Assembly (NCBI RefSeq): GCF_000193635.1
Contig: NZ_AEKT01000012.1
Location: 1 to 64,000, forward strand
Length of the DNA: 64,000 bases
Direction: 5' to 3'
From: Weissella cibaria KACC 11862
GTDB lineage: Bacteria; Bacillota; Bacilli; Lactobacillales; Lactobacillaceae
In this document: positions 15,396-22,572 of the stretch, in pieces
Numbering within the stretch: the stretch's first letter is position 1
Layout of the letters: every line of letters starts with the position of its first letter
Made by a program: the position numbers and the translations under genes
Notes under the pieces: generated by a model
Databases searched by the model: none
Seen by the model: the letters and a program-made list of their open reading frames with translations, nothing else
Told to the model about the DNA's origin: nothing

Positions 15396-16421
15396 ATGGT
15401 GGAATCTACTAAATTAATTTTAGCCCTAATGAAAATTAAAGGGGTTGGGTCAAAGACAATCATCAACGCATTGGAATCATTTGCACCCGATGATATCAAG
15501 TCGGACTTTAATTTTGTGAAAACGTTGCAAATTAAAAAAGTGCAATCGATGATTGACAGTGGGAATTTAGATGCCGTTGTTTGGCGTCAGACGTTAGAAT
15601 CTGCGACTGACATGATTCAAAAACATCGACAGCTGGATATTGAAATTATTGATTTTTTAATGCCTGATTATCCACAAAACTTAAAGCAGGTGGAAACAAA
15701 GAAGTTTCCAGCTGTTTTATACGTCAAGGGTAATTTGCTACTTTTGAATGCAGAAAAATCAATCGCAGTTATTGGCACACGTGACCCCACTGATAATGGT
15801 TTGGCATTGACCGAGAAGTATATCGGTTCGCTTGTCGATGATGGGTTTGTCGTGGTAAGTGGGTTAGCGCTCGGTACTGATACCAATGCACACGTTTCGA
15901 CATTGGAAAATAGTGGAAAAACGGTGGCTATTTTAGCAGCTGGATTGGACGAACCAGTTTACCCAGCTAAAAACAGAGAATTAGCTGAAAAGATTCTTAC
16001 TGAAGGTGGTGCGTTAGTATCTGAGTACCCAGCTGGTACAAAACTAATGCCACAATATTTAGCGGCTCGAGATGAGTGGCAATCTGGTATGTCTGATGGT
16101 GTTTTGGCTCTTGAGACCGGTGTAAAGGGTGGTACCCAGATTGCAATGGGTCATTCTGGCAGACAGGGCCGACCTTTAGCAGTACCAGATTATCGACGTT
16201 ATGAAGGTGATGACTATATCGCTAACACGAAACAAGCGCAAGGAACGGATGCAGCTATTCAGGCTAATCAAGCGTTCCCCCTGTACACTCGCGGATCCGT
16301 TAAACAATTCATTACGATGATGATAGAGCAACACCAGAAGCGGGTTGAACTAAATCGAAAGGTTGAACAGCCTCCAGTGAAGGTCCACCAACCTGAACAG
16401 ACGCAAGCCAATCTTTTTTAA
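15396..16421 (+). CDS. DprA/Smf-like protein, ShosA-like putative antitoxin
   Basis: 341 residues. N-terminal helix-hairpin-helix LMKIKGVGSKTI (about 11-22), then a DprA/SLOG Rossmann domain: SIAVIGTRDPTDNG (122-135), SGLALGTDTNAH (155-166, canonical SGxAxGIDxxAH), AAGLDEPVYPAKN (181-193), SEYPAGTKLMP (209-219). The region that is RNRxxxxLS in competence DprA is RDEWQSGMSDGVLALETGVKGGT (225-247), and no C-terminal winged helix is present, only a polar Gln/Pro tail. It is therefore a divergent, probably non-competence DprA. A weak ribosome binding site and TATACT at 15385-15390, 5 bases before the ATG, suggest either coupling to the upstream gene or a leaderless transcript. The paired PRTase gene supports a toxin-antitoxin or anti-phage role. 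Confidence 0.75.
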   Translation: MVESTKLILALMKIKGVGSKTIINALESFAPDDIKSDFNFVKTLQIKKVQSMIDSGNLDAVVWRQTLESATDMIQKHRQLDIEIIDFLMPDYPQNLKQVETKKFPAVLYVKGNLLLLNAEKSIAVIGTRDPTDNGLALTEKYIGSLVDDGFVVVSGLALGTDTNAHVSTLENSGKTVAILAAGLDEPVYPAKNRELAEKILTEGGALVSEYPAGTKLMPQYLAARDEWQSGMSDGVLALETGVKGGTQIAMGHSGRQGRPLAVPDYRRYEGDDYIANTKQAQGTDAAIQANQAFPLYTRGSVKQFITMMIEQHQKRVELNRKVEQPPVKVHQPEQTQANLF

Positions 16422-16530
16422 TGGATTGTGTGTTTGGGTAGTGGTAAAAATAACCTGTTTCGTTCAAACTAAACAGAATTATGATACACTAATTTTTAGT
16501 TAGAACTATATGTTGGTTAAGGAGTTAAAT

Positions 16531-17286
16531 ATGAGTTTTAATATGAAGAAGATTGTTGCGGGTGTAGCAGTGGTTGCTACATTGGCTGGCGTTAGCACCG
16601 TAGTAACTACGCAAACAGCAAGTGCTGCACGCATTACGTCTCAAACGACCGGTTACATCAAGGATGGTTCAAAGTACAACGGCGGTTACCGTTGGTACGA
16701 TCACGGCAAGCTATACACTGGCTTCCGTTTCTACATGGGTACGTACTATTGGTTTATCAACGGTGTTCGTCAAAACCAAGGTTGGCGTACAGCTTGGGGC
16801 ATGACGTATTTCACAGATAACACTGGTCGTGCCTTACAAGGGACTTACAAGGTGGGTTCAACTGTCTACGACTTCGGTAACAATGGCACATTCTTCGTGC
16901 GTGGCGTTGTGAAGGATGCTTACGTAAACGTGCCTGGTGTTGGTTGGCGCTGGGTTCAAAATGGAAAGATGTTCACTGGATTTAAGTTCTACATGGGCAC
17001 TTTCTACTGGTTCCAAAATGGTATTCGTCAAGACAATGGTTGGCGCCACGCTTGGGGTATGACATACTACACAGATAACCAAGGCCGTGCTGTCCAAGGT
17101 TGGCGCAATATCGGTGGCAAGAATTACTACTTCGGTAATAATGGCACGTTCTTCTTGCGCAATACCCAACCAGCAAACCCTGGTAACGGTGGTAACAACA
17201 AGGTTCAACCTGGTGAAAACGGTGGATTTGATGCAGGCGCTACTGACAACGGTAATAACAGCGATAAGTGGGGAAATATTGGATAA
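16531..17286 (+). CDS. secreted cell-wall/glucan-binding repeat protein
   Basis: 251 residues. The start at 16531 is set by AAGGAG at 16519-16524; the upstream ATG at 16510 would contain that site. Signal peptide MSFNMKKIVAGVAVVATLAG and on to about residue 36 (SAA). The mature part has two copies of an aromatic-rich 75-residue unit (Gly-Trp/Tyr-Arg-Trp, GFxFYMGTxYWFxNGxRQ, GWRxAWGMTYxTDNxGRAxQG, NNGTFF) like the cell-wall-binding repeats of glucansucrases and choline-binding-type proteins. There is no enzyme domain and no LPXTG; the tail is Gly/Asn/Pro-rich and ends DKWGNIG. Expected to bind surface polysaccharide or wall. Functional partners unknown. Confidence 0.8.
   Translation: MSFNMKKIVAGVAVVATLAGVSTVVTTQTASAARITSQTTGYIKDGSKYNGGYRWYDHGKLYTGFRFYMGTYYWFINGVRQNQGWRTAWGMTYFTDNTGRALQGTYKVGSTVYDFGNNGTFFVRGVVKDAYVNVPGVGWRWVQNGKMFTGFKFYMGTFYWFQNGIRQDNGWRHAWGMTYYTDNQGRAVQGWRNIGGKNYYFGNNGTFFLRNTQPANPGNGGNNKVQPGENGGFDAGATDNGNNSDKWGNIG
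16681..17163 (+). repeat. two tandem copies of a roughly 225-bp coding repeat
   Basis: Copy 1 about 16681-16905, copy 2 about 16936-17163. The nucleotide sequence is similar as well as the protein (for example TTCTACATGGGTAC and GCTTGGGGCATGACGTA in copy 1 recur as near matches in copy 2), so the duplication is recent or homogenised. Confidence 0.75.
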
Positions 17287-17314
17287 TTTAATCACCGATT
17301 AACGAATTGAACCT

Positions 17315-17371
17315 ATGATTAAATTAAAGAAAATCGCTGCAGGATTAGCAATTGCAATCTATAGTTGGTGA
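17315..17371 (+). pseudogene. signal-peptide stump of a second secreted protein
   Basis: ATG at 17315 starts MIKLKKIAAGLAIAIYSW and then stops. This is a typical lysine-plus-hydrophobic signal peptide start, similar to the MKKIVAGVAVVATLAG of the gene just upstream, and is cut off after 18 residues. Probably what is left of a tandem paralogue after deletion. Confidence 0.5.
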
Positions 17372-17441
17372 GTTCTTGACAATTCAAAGTTTGGAAATAC
17401 ATTAGCATTGGTTTGAATACAAAATTCAATGCCAACAATTT

Positions 17442-17490
17442 AAAAATCCCGGAACAGACCATTAATTAGGCTGTTCCGGGATTTTTGTTT
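17442..17490. terminator. bidirectional terminator
   Basis: AAAAATCCCGGAACAG (17442-17457) pairs with CTGTTCCGGGATTTTT (17471-17486). It serves the secreted-protein gene and the converging minus-strand transporter operon. Confidence 0.9.
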
Positions 17491-17502
17491 TTCAAACTGG
17501 TT

Positions 17503-18171
17503 TTAACGTGGTTGAATCACCCATGCACCAACGGCATAAGCTGCAATTAACAAGACTGCAACTAGCCATTGCCATTTTGGCAGGGGATCATTAATGGTAT
17601 CCGTCCGCGGAAAACCCTCGGAAAAGCCGTGTGACGTCATTGCTAAGGCTAGGTCGTCCGACCATTGTAGGGCACTCAGCACGGCTTTGAAATACAAGTG
17701 CGGACTCCAGAGATGATACGTGACACCGCGTAAGCTGGCTGCGTACTGAATGGTTTTAACCTGTCGGCGCACACGCGGTAACAAATTAAAGGCCGCCAAT
17801 AAGCCGTACGTAAAAGTACTCGATAAATGGGCGTGTCGGTGGAGACTAAACAATAAATCCTTCACCGCGACGGTTAGTGTTAATGCCCCGCCTAAAAAGA
17901 GGTAGGCATACAAGCGAGTTGCATAGACCCAGGCCAAATGGGTGGTGTTCCCTGTCCCAAAGGCGATAAATGACACCCACGTCGCAAAGGCAAGGGGGAG
18001 TGAAATTGCGAACATCACCCCGAGATACCGCCATTTAACACCAGCTAATAGCAAATAAAGTAACGTCACACCCGCTACGATAAGATTCATCGTGATTGAT
18101 TTAACGAAGGCTGTTTGGAAGCCAATCCCAATCATAATGACGAGTAAAACCGTTGGATTCAATTTAGGCAT
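17503..18171 (-). CDS. ykoC: ECF-type transporter T (transmembrane) component, YkoC-like
   Basis: 222 residues with five to six membrane segments, homologous to CbiQ/EcfT. The cytoplasmic coupling motif typical of EcfT (AxxxRG) is seen as AASLRGVTY (about residue 147). The start ATG at 18171 follows GGAGGTGCAACGC; it overlaps the upstream ATPase gene by 8 bases. Together with the ATPase and S component upstream it forms a dedicated (group I) ECF transporter under a TPP riboswitch, so the substrate is probably a thiamine precursor (hydroxymethylpyrimidine) or thiamine. Confidence 0.88.
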   Translation of the reverse strand: MPKLNPTVLLVIMIGIGFQTAFVKSITMNLIVAGVTLLYLLLAGVKWRYLGVMFAISLPLAFATWVSFIAFGTGNTTHLAWVYATRLYAYLFLGGALTLTVAVKDLLFSLHRHAHLSSTFTYGLLAAFNLLPRVRRQVKTIQYAASLRGVTYHLWSPHLYFKAVLSALQWSDDLALAMTSHGFSEGFPRTDTINDPLPKWQWLVAVLLIAAYAVGAWVIQPR

Positions 18172-19576
18172 GCGTTGCACCTCCAACTAAACGAAGTTGC
18201 TGTTCAGCAAATACCAGTTCATAGTCAATGAAGTCTGCCAAACCTTGTCGTTGGTGTGAAATCATTAAAATGGCTTGCTGGGTCGCGTGCACGGTCGATT
18301 GTAACAGGGTCATGACTGCCTGGACAGAATCCTGATCGAGACCGGCTAAGGGTTCATCGAGGAGGAGCACTGGTTGTCCCATGATTAGCATGACCAAGGT
18401 TTGTAGTTTTTTCTGCTGGCCCCCTGATAGTTGATAGACAATGTGATCCATCACACCGGTTAGATTGAGTTGGGCAACCGCATCAGCCACGCGTTCAGCC
18501 GTCCAAAAATCAGGGTAGGCAGTTTGACGTTGTGACAAAGCCAACTCTTCCGCGACGGTCATGGTTACAAATTGGTCCGTGGCTGTTTGGAAAATCAAAG
18601 CGACCCGTTTTGCCCAGGCTTTTGCTTTGATTTTGCGCGCATCTTGCTCGGCCCAGGTAATTGTGCCGGTCGCTGCAATTTGTTTGGTCAGTGCCTTAAA
18701 TAGGGTGGACTTACCAATGCCGTTCGACCCGGAAATCAAGCCGATTTGCTGACTGGGTACGGTGAATGTCGTGCCTGTTAGCAATGTTCGTTCACCAACG
18801 CTGACGTGTAATTGGCGCCAACCCAAGTCACCAGCCGGGTTAGGGTGCCCAGTGAAAGGGACAACTGGCGCCAAGTTTGTGAGGCGTGTTAATGACGCCG
18901 ACTGCAGTGTGCCGGTTGTGGCCTCCAAGACGTAGAGATTATCAACAAGCTCGGCGTAACCCGATAAATCGTGGTCTGAAATCACAATTGTCTTACCTTG
19001 CGTTTGCTGGAGCGCTTGTAAGTCATGGAGTAACGTCTGCCGAGCTTGTGGGTCAACATTTGCAAACGGCTCATCGAGTAGAATGATGTCACTATCCATG
19101 GCCAAAATGGTGGCTAAGGCAACGCGCTGCTTTTCGCCACCGGATAGGGTCATCAAATCTTGCTCAGCAAAGGCTGTCAAATTTAAGCGGGTCATCACAT
19201 CGGCCACCCGGTCTTGAATTTGTTCAGCTGGTAATTGGATGTTTTCAAGTGCAAAAGCAATTTGTTCAGGAGCGGTCCGCATCGCGAATTGGCGATCCGG
19301 ATTTTGAAATAGCATGGCCACTCGTTTGGCACGTTCAAAAGGTGCCACGGGTTGAATGTCTTGTCCGTCTAACAAAATTTGGCCACCGGTGACAATACCA
19401 CCAAATTTAGGCATCAGGCCCGCCATCGCTTTTAACAACGTTGACTTACCAGAACCAGAGGGGCCAATTAATAAATTAAAACTGCCGGCAACGGGTGAAA
19501 ACGAAATATTGTTTAAAATATTTCGTTGGCCCGTATCGTAGGCAAAGCTAAAGTTTTTAACTGCTAATGTTGTCAT
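18164..19576 (-). CDS. ykoD: ECF transporter ATPase with two fused ABC domains, YkoD-like
   Basis: 470 residues, two complete ABC domains in one chain. Domain 1: Walker A GPSGSGKST (about 38-46), signature LSGGEKQRV (about 142-150), Walker B IILLDEPFANVD. Domain 2: Walker A GSNGIGKST (about 282-290), signature LSGGQQKKL, Walker B VLLLDEPLAGLD, switch His SHQRQG. Both sites look catalytically complete. It drives the YkoE/YkoC membrane pair. The start is ATG 19576, 1 base after the stop of the S-component gene. Confidence 0.92.
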   Translation of the reverse strand: MTTLAVKNFSFAYDTGQRNILNNISFSPVAGSFNLLIGPSGSGKSTLLKAMAGLMPKFGGIVTGGQILLDGQDIQPVAPFERAKRVAMLFQNPDRQFAMRTAPEQIAFALENIQLPAEQIQDRVADVMTRLNLTAFAEQDLMTLSGGEKQRVALATILAMDSDIILLDEPFANVDPQARQTLLHDLQALQQTQGKTIVISDHDLSGYAELVDNLYVLEATTGTLQSASLTRLTNLAPVVPFTGHPNPAGDLGWRQLHVSVGERTLLTGTTFTVPSQQIGLISGSNGIGKSTLFKALTKQIAATGTITWAEQDARKIKAKAWAKRVALIFQTATDQFVTMTVAEELALSQRQTAYPDFWTAERVADAVAQLNLTGVMDHIVYQLSGGQQKKLQTLVMLIMGQPVLLLDEPLAGLDQDSVQAVMTLLQSTVHATQQAILMISHQRQGLADFIDYELVFAEQQLRLVGGATHA

Positions 19577-19577
19577 A

Positions 19578-20144
19578 TTAACGCTTTAATAAACCTGACT
19601 TTTCAACAAGGACTTTAATCAAGTAAACAAGGATACCGGCGAAAAAGCCGACTGAAATCAAACGAATGATGAACAAGGTGATCAATAGGCCAGGCTTATA
19701 GGCCAAGTAGCCACTGTTGAACAAGTCCCAAGCAAACGTAATCAGTGTGCTAGTAATCACGGACAGCGTCAGCCCAATTTTATCCCAGTTCTTGTAGCCA
19801 GTTAAGGTGAAACCAAGCTCGGAACTGATTCCTTGAACAAAACCGTAGAGTAAAGTAGCGGCACCCCAACTTGAGAAGAGGAGCATCTCAACGACGGCCG
19901 CCAACACTTCACCAATCAAGGTTGCGCCAACTTTGCGAAGGAGTACCCCGGCTAATGGACCGGCCATCAACCACACCCCGATTGTCATATCGTTAGCGAA
20001 TGGCTTGAGCGCTGGAATTGCGGCTAAGGCGTAATAAGACGCGCCCCAAACCTGATAAATAACCCCGAAAAAAATCGCGATAATGGCTAGAAAAATAACA
20101 TCACGTAGCGCCCATCCGCGCTTGTGTTCTTGTACTGTTTGCAT
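19578..20144 (-). CDS. ykoE: HMP/thiamine ECF S component, YkoE family
   Basis: 188 residues, about five membrane segments, with the family start GWALRDVIFLAIIAIFFGVIY, then VWLMAGPLAGVLLRKVGATLIGEV, which matches YkoE-type substrate-binding subunits. The start at 20144 (MQTVQEHKRGW) lies about 10 bases after a GGGGG ribosome binding site; longer in-frame starts to 20228 would run through the riboswitch terminator and are rejected. First gene of the ykoEDC operon. Confidence 0.9.
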   Translation of the reverse strand: MQTVQEHKRGWALRDVIFLAIIAIFFGVIYQVWGASYYALAAIPALKPFANDMTIGVWLMAGPLAGVLLRKVGATLIGEVLAAVVEMLLFSSWGAATLLYGFVQGISSELGFTLTGYKNWDKIGLTLSVITSTLITFAWDLFNSGYLAYKPGLLITLFIIRLISVGFFAGILVYLIKVLVEKSGLLKR

Positions 20145-20193
20145 AACGTGCAAACCCCCGTTCATATAATTCGAATCGCCCAAAGCTTCGGAA

Positions 20194-20240
20194 AATAAAA
20201 AGAACCCCAGTATCAACCGTCTTGGCAATACTGGGGTTCG
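20194..20240 (-). terminator. riboswitch-controlled terminator of ykoEDC
   Basis: On the minus strand CGAACCCCAGTATT (20240-20227) pairs with GATACTGGGGTTCT (20214-20201), followed by a T-rich run. It sits between the TPP aptamer and ykoE, as an attenuator. Confidence 0.85.
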
Positions 20241-20258
20241 CTTACTTTAAGTCGTAAA

Positions 20259-20340
20259 CAAACCAAGCTCCCTAGCAGGCATTATCCTGCTCAGGTTCTA
20301 TGGGTATCATCTCAGCCACTTGGCACCCCAGCTTGTTTGA
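20259..20340 (-). ncRNA. TPP (THI-box) riboswitch
   Basis: Read on the minus strand, the region contains the TPP aptamer landmarks: GGGGTGCC, GGCTGAGATGATACCC, ACCTGAGCAGGATAATGCC and closing AGGGAGC, with P1 formed by CAAGCTG and the GAGCTTG-type partner. High thiamine pyrophosphate should favour the terminator at 20194-20240 and shut off ykoEDC. Confidence 0.95.
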
Positions 20341-20463
20341 TTCGTTAAAGTAAGTATAGGGGCTTGGCAGGTACAATGCAACTAGCTGGTGAGTTAAGCA
20401 GAGAAATTATACTGAATATTTGATAGAATATAGATATTGAATGAAAAATGGAGGAATTCACCC

Positions 20464-21438
20464 GTGGAGGAGTGCCAAATTAAGTTGTTCGGTCTGTCAG
20501 CTAACCATGAGTTAGCTGAAGCAGTGGCAGATGAGTTGCATCAACCTTTAAGTCAAATTGATATCAAGCGTTTTGCTGATGGTGAAATCTACGAACGTGT
20601 GTTGGAAAGTGTTCGTGGTGATGACATTTATATTGTGGCACCAATTGCTGAAGAGGTGAATGATGCCTTCATGGAAATTATGATTGCCGTTGATGCGCTT
20701 CGACGTGCTTCAGCCGCCCACATTAACGTGGTGATTCCATACTTTGGATACGCACGTCAAGACCGTAAGGCTAAGTCGCGTGAGCCAATCACGGCCAAGA
20801 TGGTGGCTTCATTACTTGAAATGGACGGCATCGATCGCGTTTTGGCTGTCGATTTGCACGCTGACCAATTGCAAGGATTCTTTGATATCCCGGTTGATCA
20901 TTTGCAAGCGGCACCGTTGTTGTCCGATTACTTCTATCGTCGCAACATGTTGGAAAACTTGGTTGTCGTGTCACCGGATCACACCGGTGCTGGGCGTGCC
21001 CGCAAGTTTGCTGACTTGGTGAACGCCCCATGGGGTGTGGTAAATGACAACGTGGCGATGACGACGCCTGAATCGCCAGATGCGATTGTGGGTGAGGTTG
21101 CCGGTCGCCGGGCAATTATTGTCGATGATATTGTTGATACGGGGCGCCGTGTGCAAATGACAGCCCGCGCCTTGCGAGCAAACGGGGCAACCGATGTCTT
21201 CGTTGTGGCAACGCACGCCGTTTTATCGGGTGATTCAGCTCAACGCTTGGCAGCCGACGAGAATATTTCCCACTACATCTTCACGGATACATTGTTGATG
21301 CCAGAGGCAAAGCAGAGTGCGAAGTTTACGCGTCTGTCAGTCGCACCATTATTGGCTGACGCCATCGTCCGCATCCATGAAAATCGTCCGTTGGATATCT
21401 TGCTAAAGTCACGGAATAATCCAGATGCCAAATTATAA
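20464..21438 (+). CDS. PRPP synthetase homologue with altered catalytic and PRPP loops
   Basis: 324 residues; the whole length aligns with ribose-phosphate pyrophosphokinase. The ATP/Mg segments are conserved: RFADGEIYERVLESVRG, YFGYARQDRKAKSREPITAK and DLHADQLQGFFDIPVDHL. Two key sites are not: the flexible loop that is KRRPxPN in Bacillus subtilis Prs reads NDNVAMTTPES, and the ribose-phosphate loop DDIIDTAGT reads DDIVDTGRRV. The start GTG at 20464 follows GGAGGAATTCACCC. This may be a second, regulatory or altered-substrate Prs paralogue; a standard prs is presumably elsewhere. Monocistronic. Confidence 0.85.
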   Translation: MEECQIKLFGLSANHELAEAVADELHQPLSQIDIKRFADGEIYERVLESVRGDDIYIVAPIAEEVNDAFMEIMIAVDALRRASAAHINVVIPYFGYARQDRKAKSREPITAKMVASLLEMDGIDRVLAVDLHADQLQGFFDIPVDHLQAAPLLSDYFYRRNMLENLVVVSPDHTGAGRARKFADLVNAPWGVVNDNVAMTTPESPDAIVGEVAGRRAIIVDDIVDTGRRVQMTARALRANGATDVFVVATHAVLSGDSAQRLAADENISHYIFTDTLLMPEAKQSAKFTRLSVAPLLADAIVRIHENRPLDILLKSRNNPDAKL

Positions 21439-21496
21439 TATGTTATGATGGTATTGAAATAACATGCAATAAAATGAACATTGAGGGGTATTTACA

Positions 21497-22489
21497 ATGG
21501 TTTATGCAGCAGCTGATAATCGCTATGATGTGATGCCATACCGCCGTGTGGCTGATTCTGGCTTGATTTTGCCAGCGCTATCATTTGGTTTGTGGCGTAA
21601 TTTGGGTGACCAAAAGCCACTTGCTAACTCACGTGAAGTGATGTTAAAAGCGTTTGATAATGGTATTTTTTCATTTGACAACGCCTCTAATTATGGGCCT
21701 TCTGATGGTTCAGCCGAAGAGACTTTCGGAGCTGTCTTCGAAAAGGATTTGAAGCCATACCGTAACGAATTGGTGATTACCACCAAGGCGGGTTACCACA
21801 TGTGGCCAGGTCCTTTGGGTGAATTCTCTGGTAAGAAGACGTTGACGGCAGCGTTGGATATGTCATTGCAACGCATGCACCTGGACTATGTTGATATTTT
21901 CTACGCACACCGTTGGGATCCAAATACAAATTTGCGTGAAACGGCTGAGGCGTTAGATTTGATTGTCCGTCAAGGTAAGGCATTGTATGTTGGTGTTTCA
22001 AACTACACCACGGAACAAGTTGCTGAAATCGGTCAAATTTTTGATGAGTTGCACACGCCATTCATTGGTAACCAAATGTCATACAACATGTTCAATCGTG
22101 AAGCAGAAACGACGGATATGTTGGCCGAATTGGATAAGCACCATGCCGGTCTGATTGCGTATGGGCCTTTGGCTGAAGGCTTGTTGACGGATCGTTACTT
22201 GGACGGTTTCCCAGCTGATATGCCGCTGCACCGCACGAATGCTTTCATTAAGGAAGATCCTGAGGGAACGGTTGCGAAGTTGAACGCTTTGAATGCGGTC
22301 GCTGCTGACCGTGGTCAGACGTTGGCCCAATTGGCGATGGCATGGTTGCTGCGTGACAAGCGCGTGCCATCAATCGTGATTGGCGCATCTTCAGTTGATC
22401 ACTTGTTGGACAACGTGAAGGTAGCGGACAACATGACCTTGTCTGCAGAAGAACTGGCTAAGATTGATGCCATTTTGAACAATAAGTAG
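21497..22489 (+). CDS. aldo/keto reductase (YghZ/Kv-beta-like)
   Basis: 330-residue NADPH-dependent aldo/keto reductase of the AKR14/Kv-beta-like group, relatives of which reduce L-glyceraldehyde 3-phosphate and other aldehydes. Catalytic tetrad visible: Asp and Tyr in FDNASNYG, Lys in ITTKAGY, His in FYAHRWD. YVGVSNYT and the C-terminal VPSIVIGASSVDHLLDNV (NADPH phosphate/adenine region) are typical. GAGGGG at 21483-21488 precedes the ATG. Physiological substrate unknown. Confidence 0.9.
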   Translation: MVYAAADNRYDVMPYRRVADSGLILPALSFGLWRNLGDQKPLANSREVMLKAFDNGIFSFDNASNYGPSDGSAEETFGAVFEKDLKPYRNELVITTKAGYHMWPGPLGEFSGKKTLTAALDMSLQRMHLDYVDIFYAHRWDPNTNLRETAEALDLIVRQGKALYVGVSNYTTEQVAEIGQIFDELHTPFIGNQMSYNMFNREAETTDMLAELDKHHAGLIAYGPLAEGLLTDRYLDGFPADMPLHRTNAFIKEDPEGTVAKLNALNAVAADRGQTLAQLAMAWLLRDKRVPSIVIGASSVDHLLDNVKVADNMTLSAEELAKIDAILNNK

Positions 22490-22497
22490 TTGATAAG

Positions 22498-22533
22498 AAA
22501 GGTGGTCGCTTTTCCAAGTGGCCATCTTTTTTG
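22498..22533 (+). terminator. rho-independent terminator
   Basis: AAAGGTGGTC pairs (with G-T wobbles) with GGCCATCTTT, then T-run. It overlaps the promoter of the next gene. Confidence 0.75.
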
Positions 22534-22540
22534 ATATACT
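22512..22540 (+). promoter_or_regulatory. extended -10 promoter of the ribokinase gene
   Basis: TTCCAA at 22512-22517, 17-base spacer, TGATATACT with TATACT at 22535-22540. Confidence 0.6.
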
Positions 22541-22572
22541 AAATTGACTAGAAATAAGGGAGCACATTGGTG

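Noticed and set aside
15396-16421. DprA-like gene as the competence dprA
   Set aside because: It lacks the RNR-LS region and the C-terminal winged helix, is AT-rich and pairs with a PRTase gene rather than topA/rnhB, the usual neighbours of competence dprA.
17087-17302. Plus-strand frame overlapping the end of the secreted repeat protein
   Set aside because: Out-of-frame shadow of the repeat-protein gene without its own start signals.
19578-20228. Longer start for the YkoE gene (20228)
   Set aside because: It would translate through the riboswitch terminator; the start at 20144 has a proper ribosome binding site and family N-terminus.
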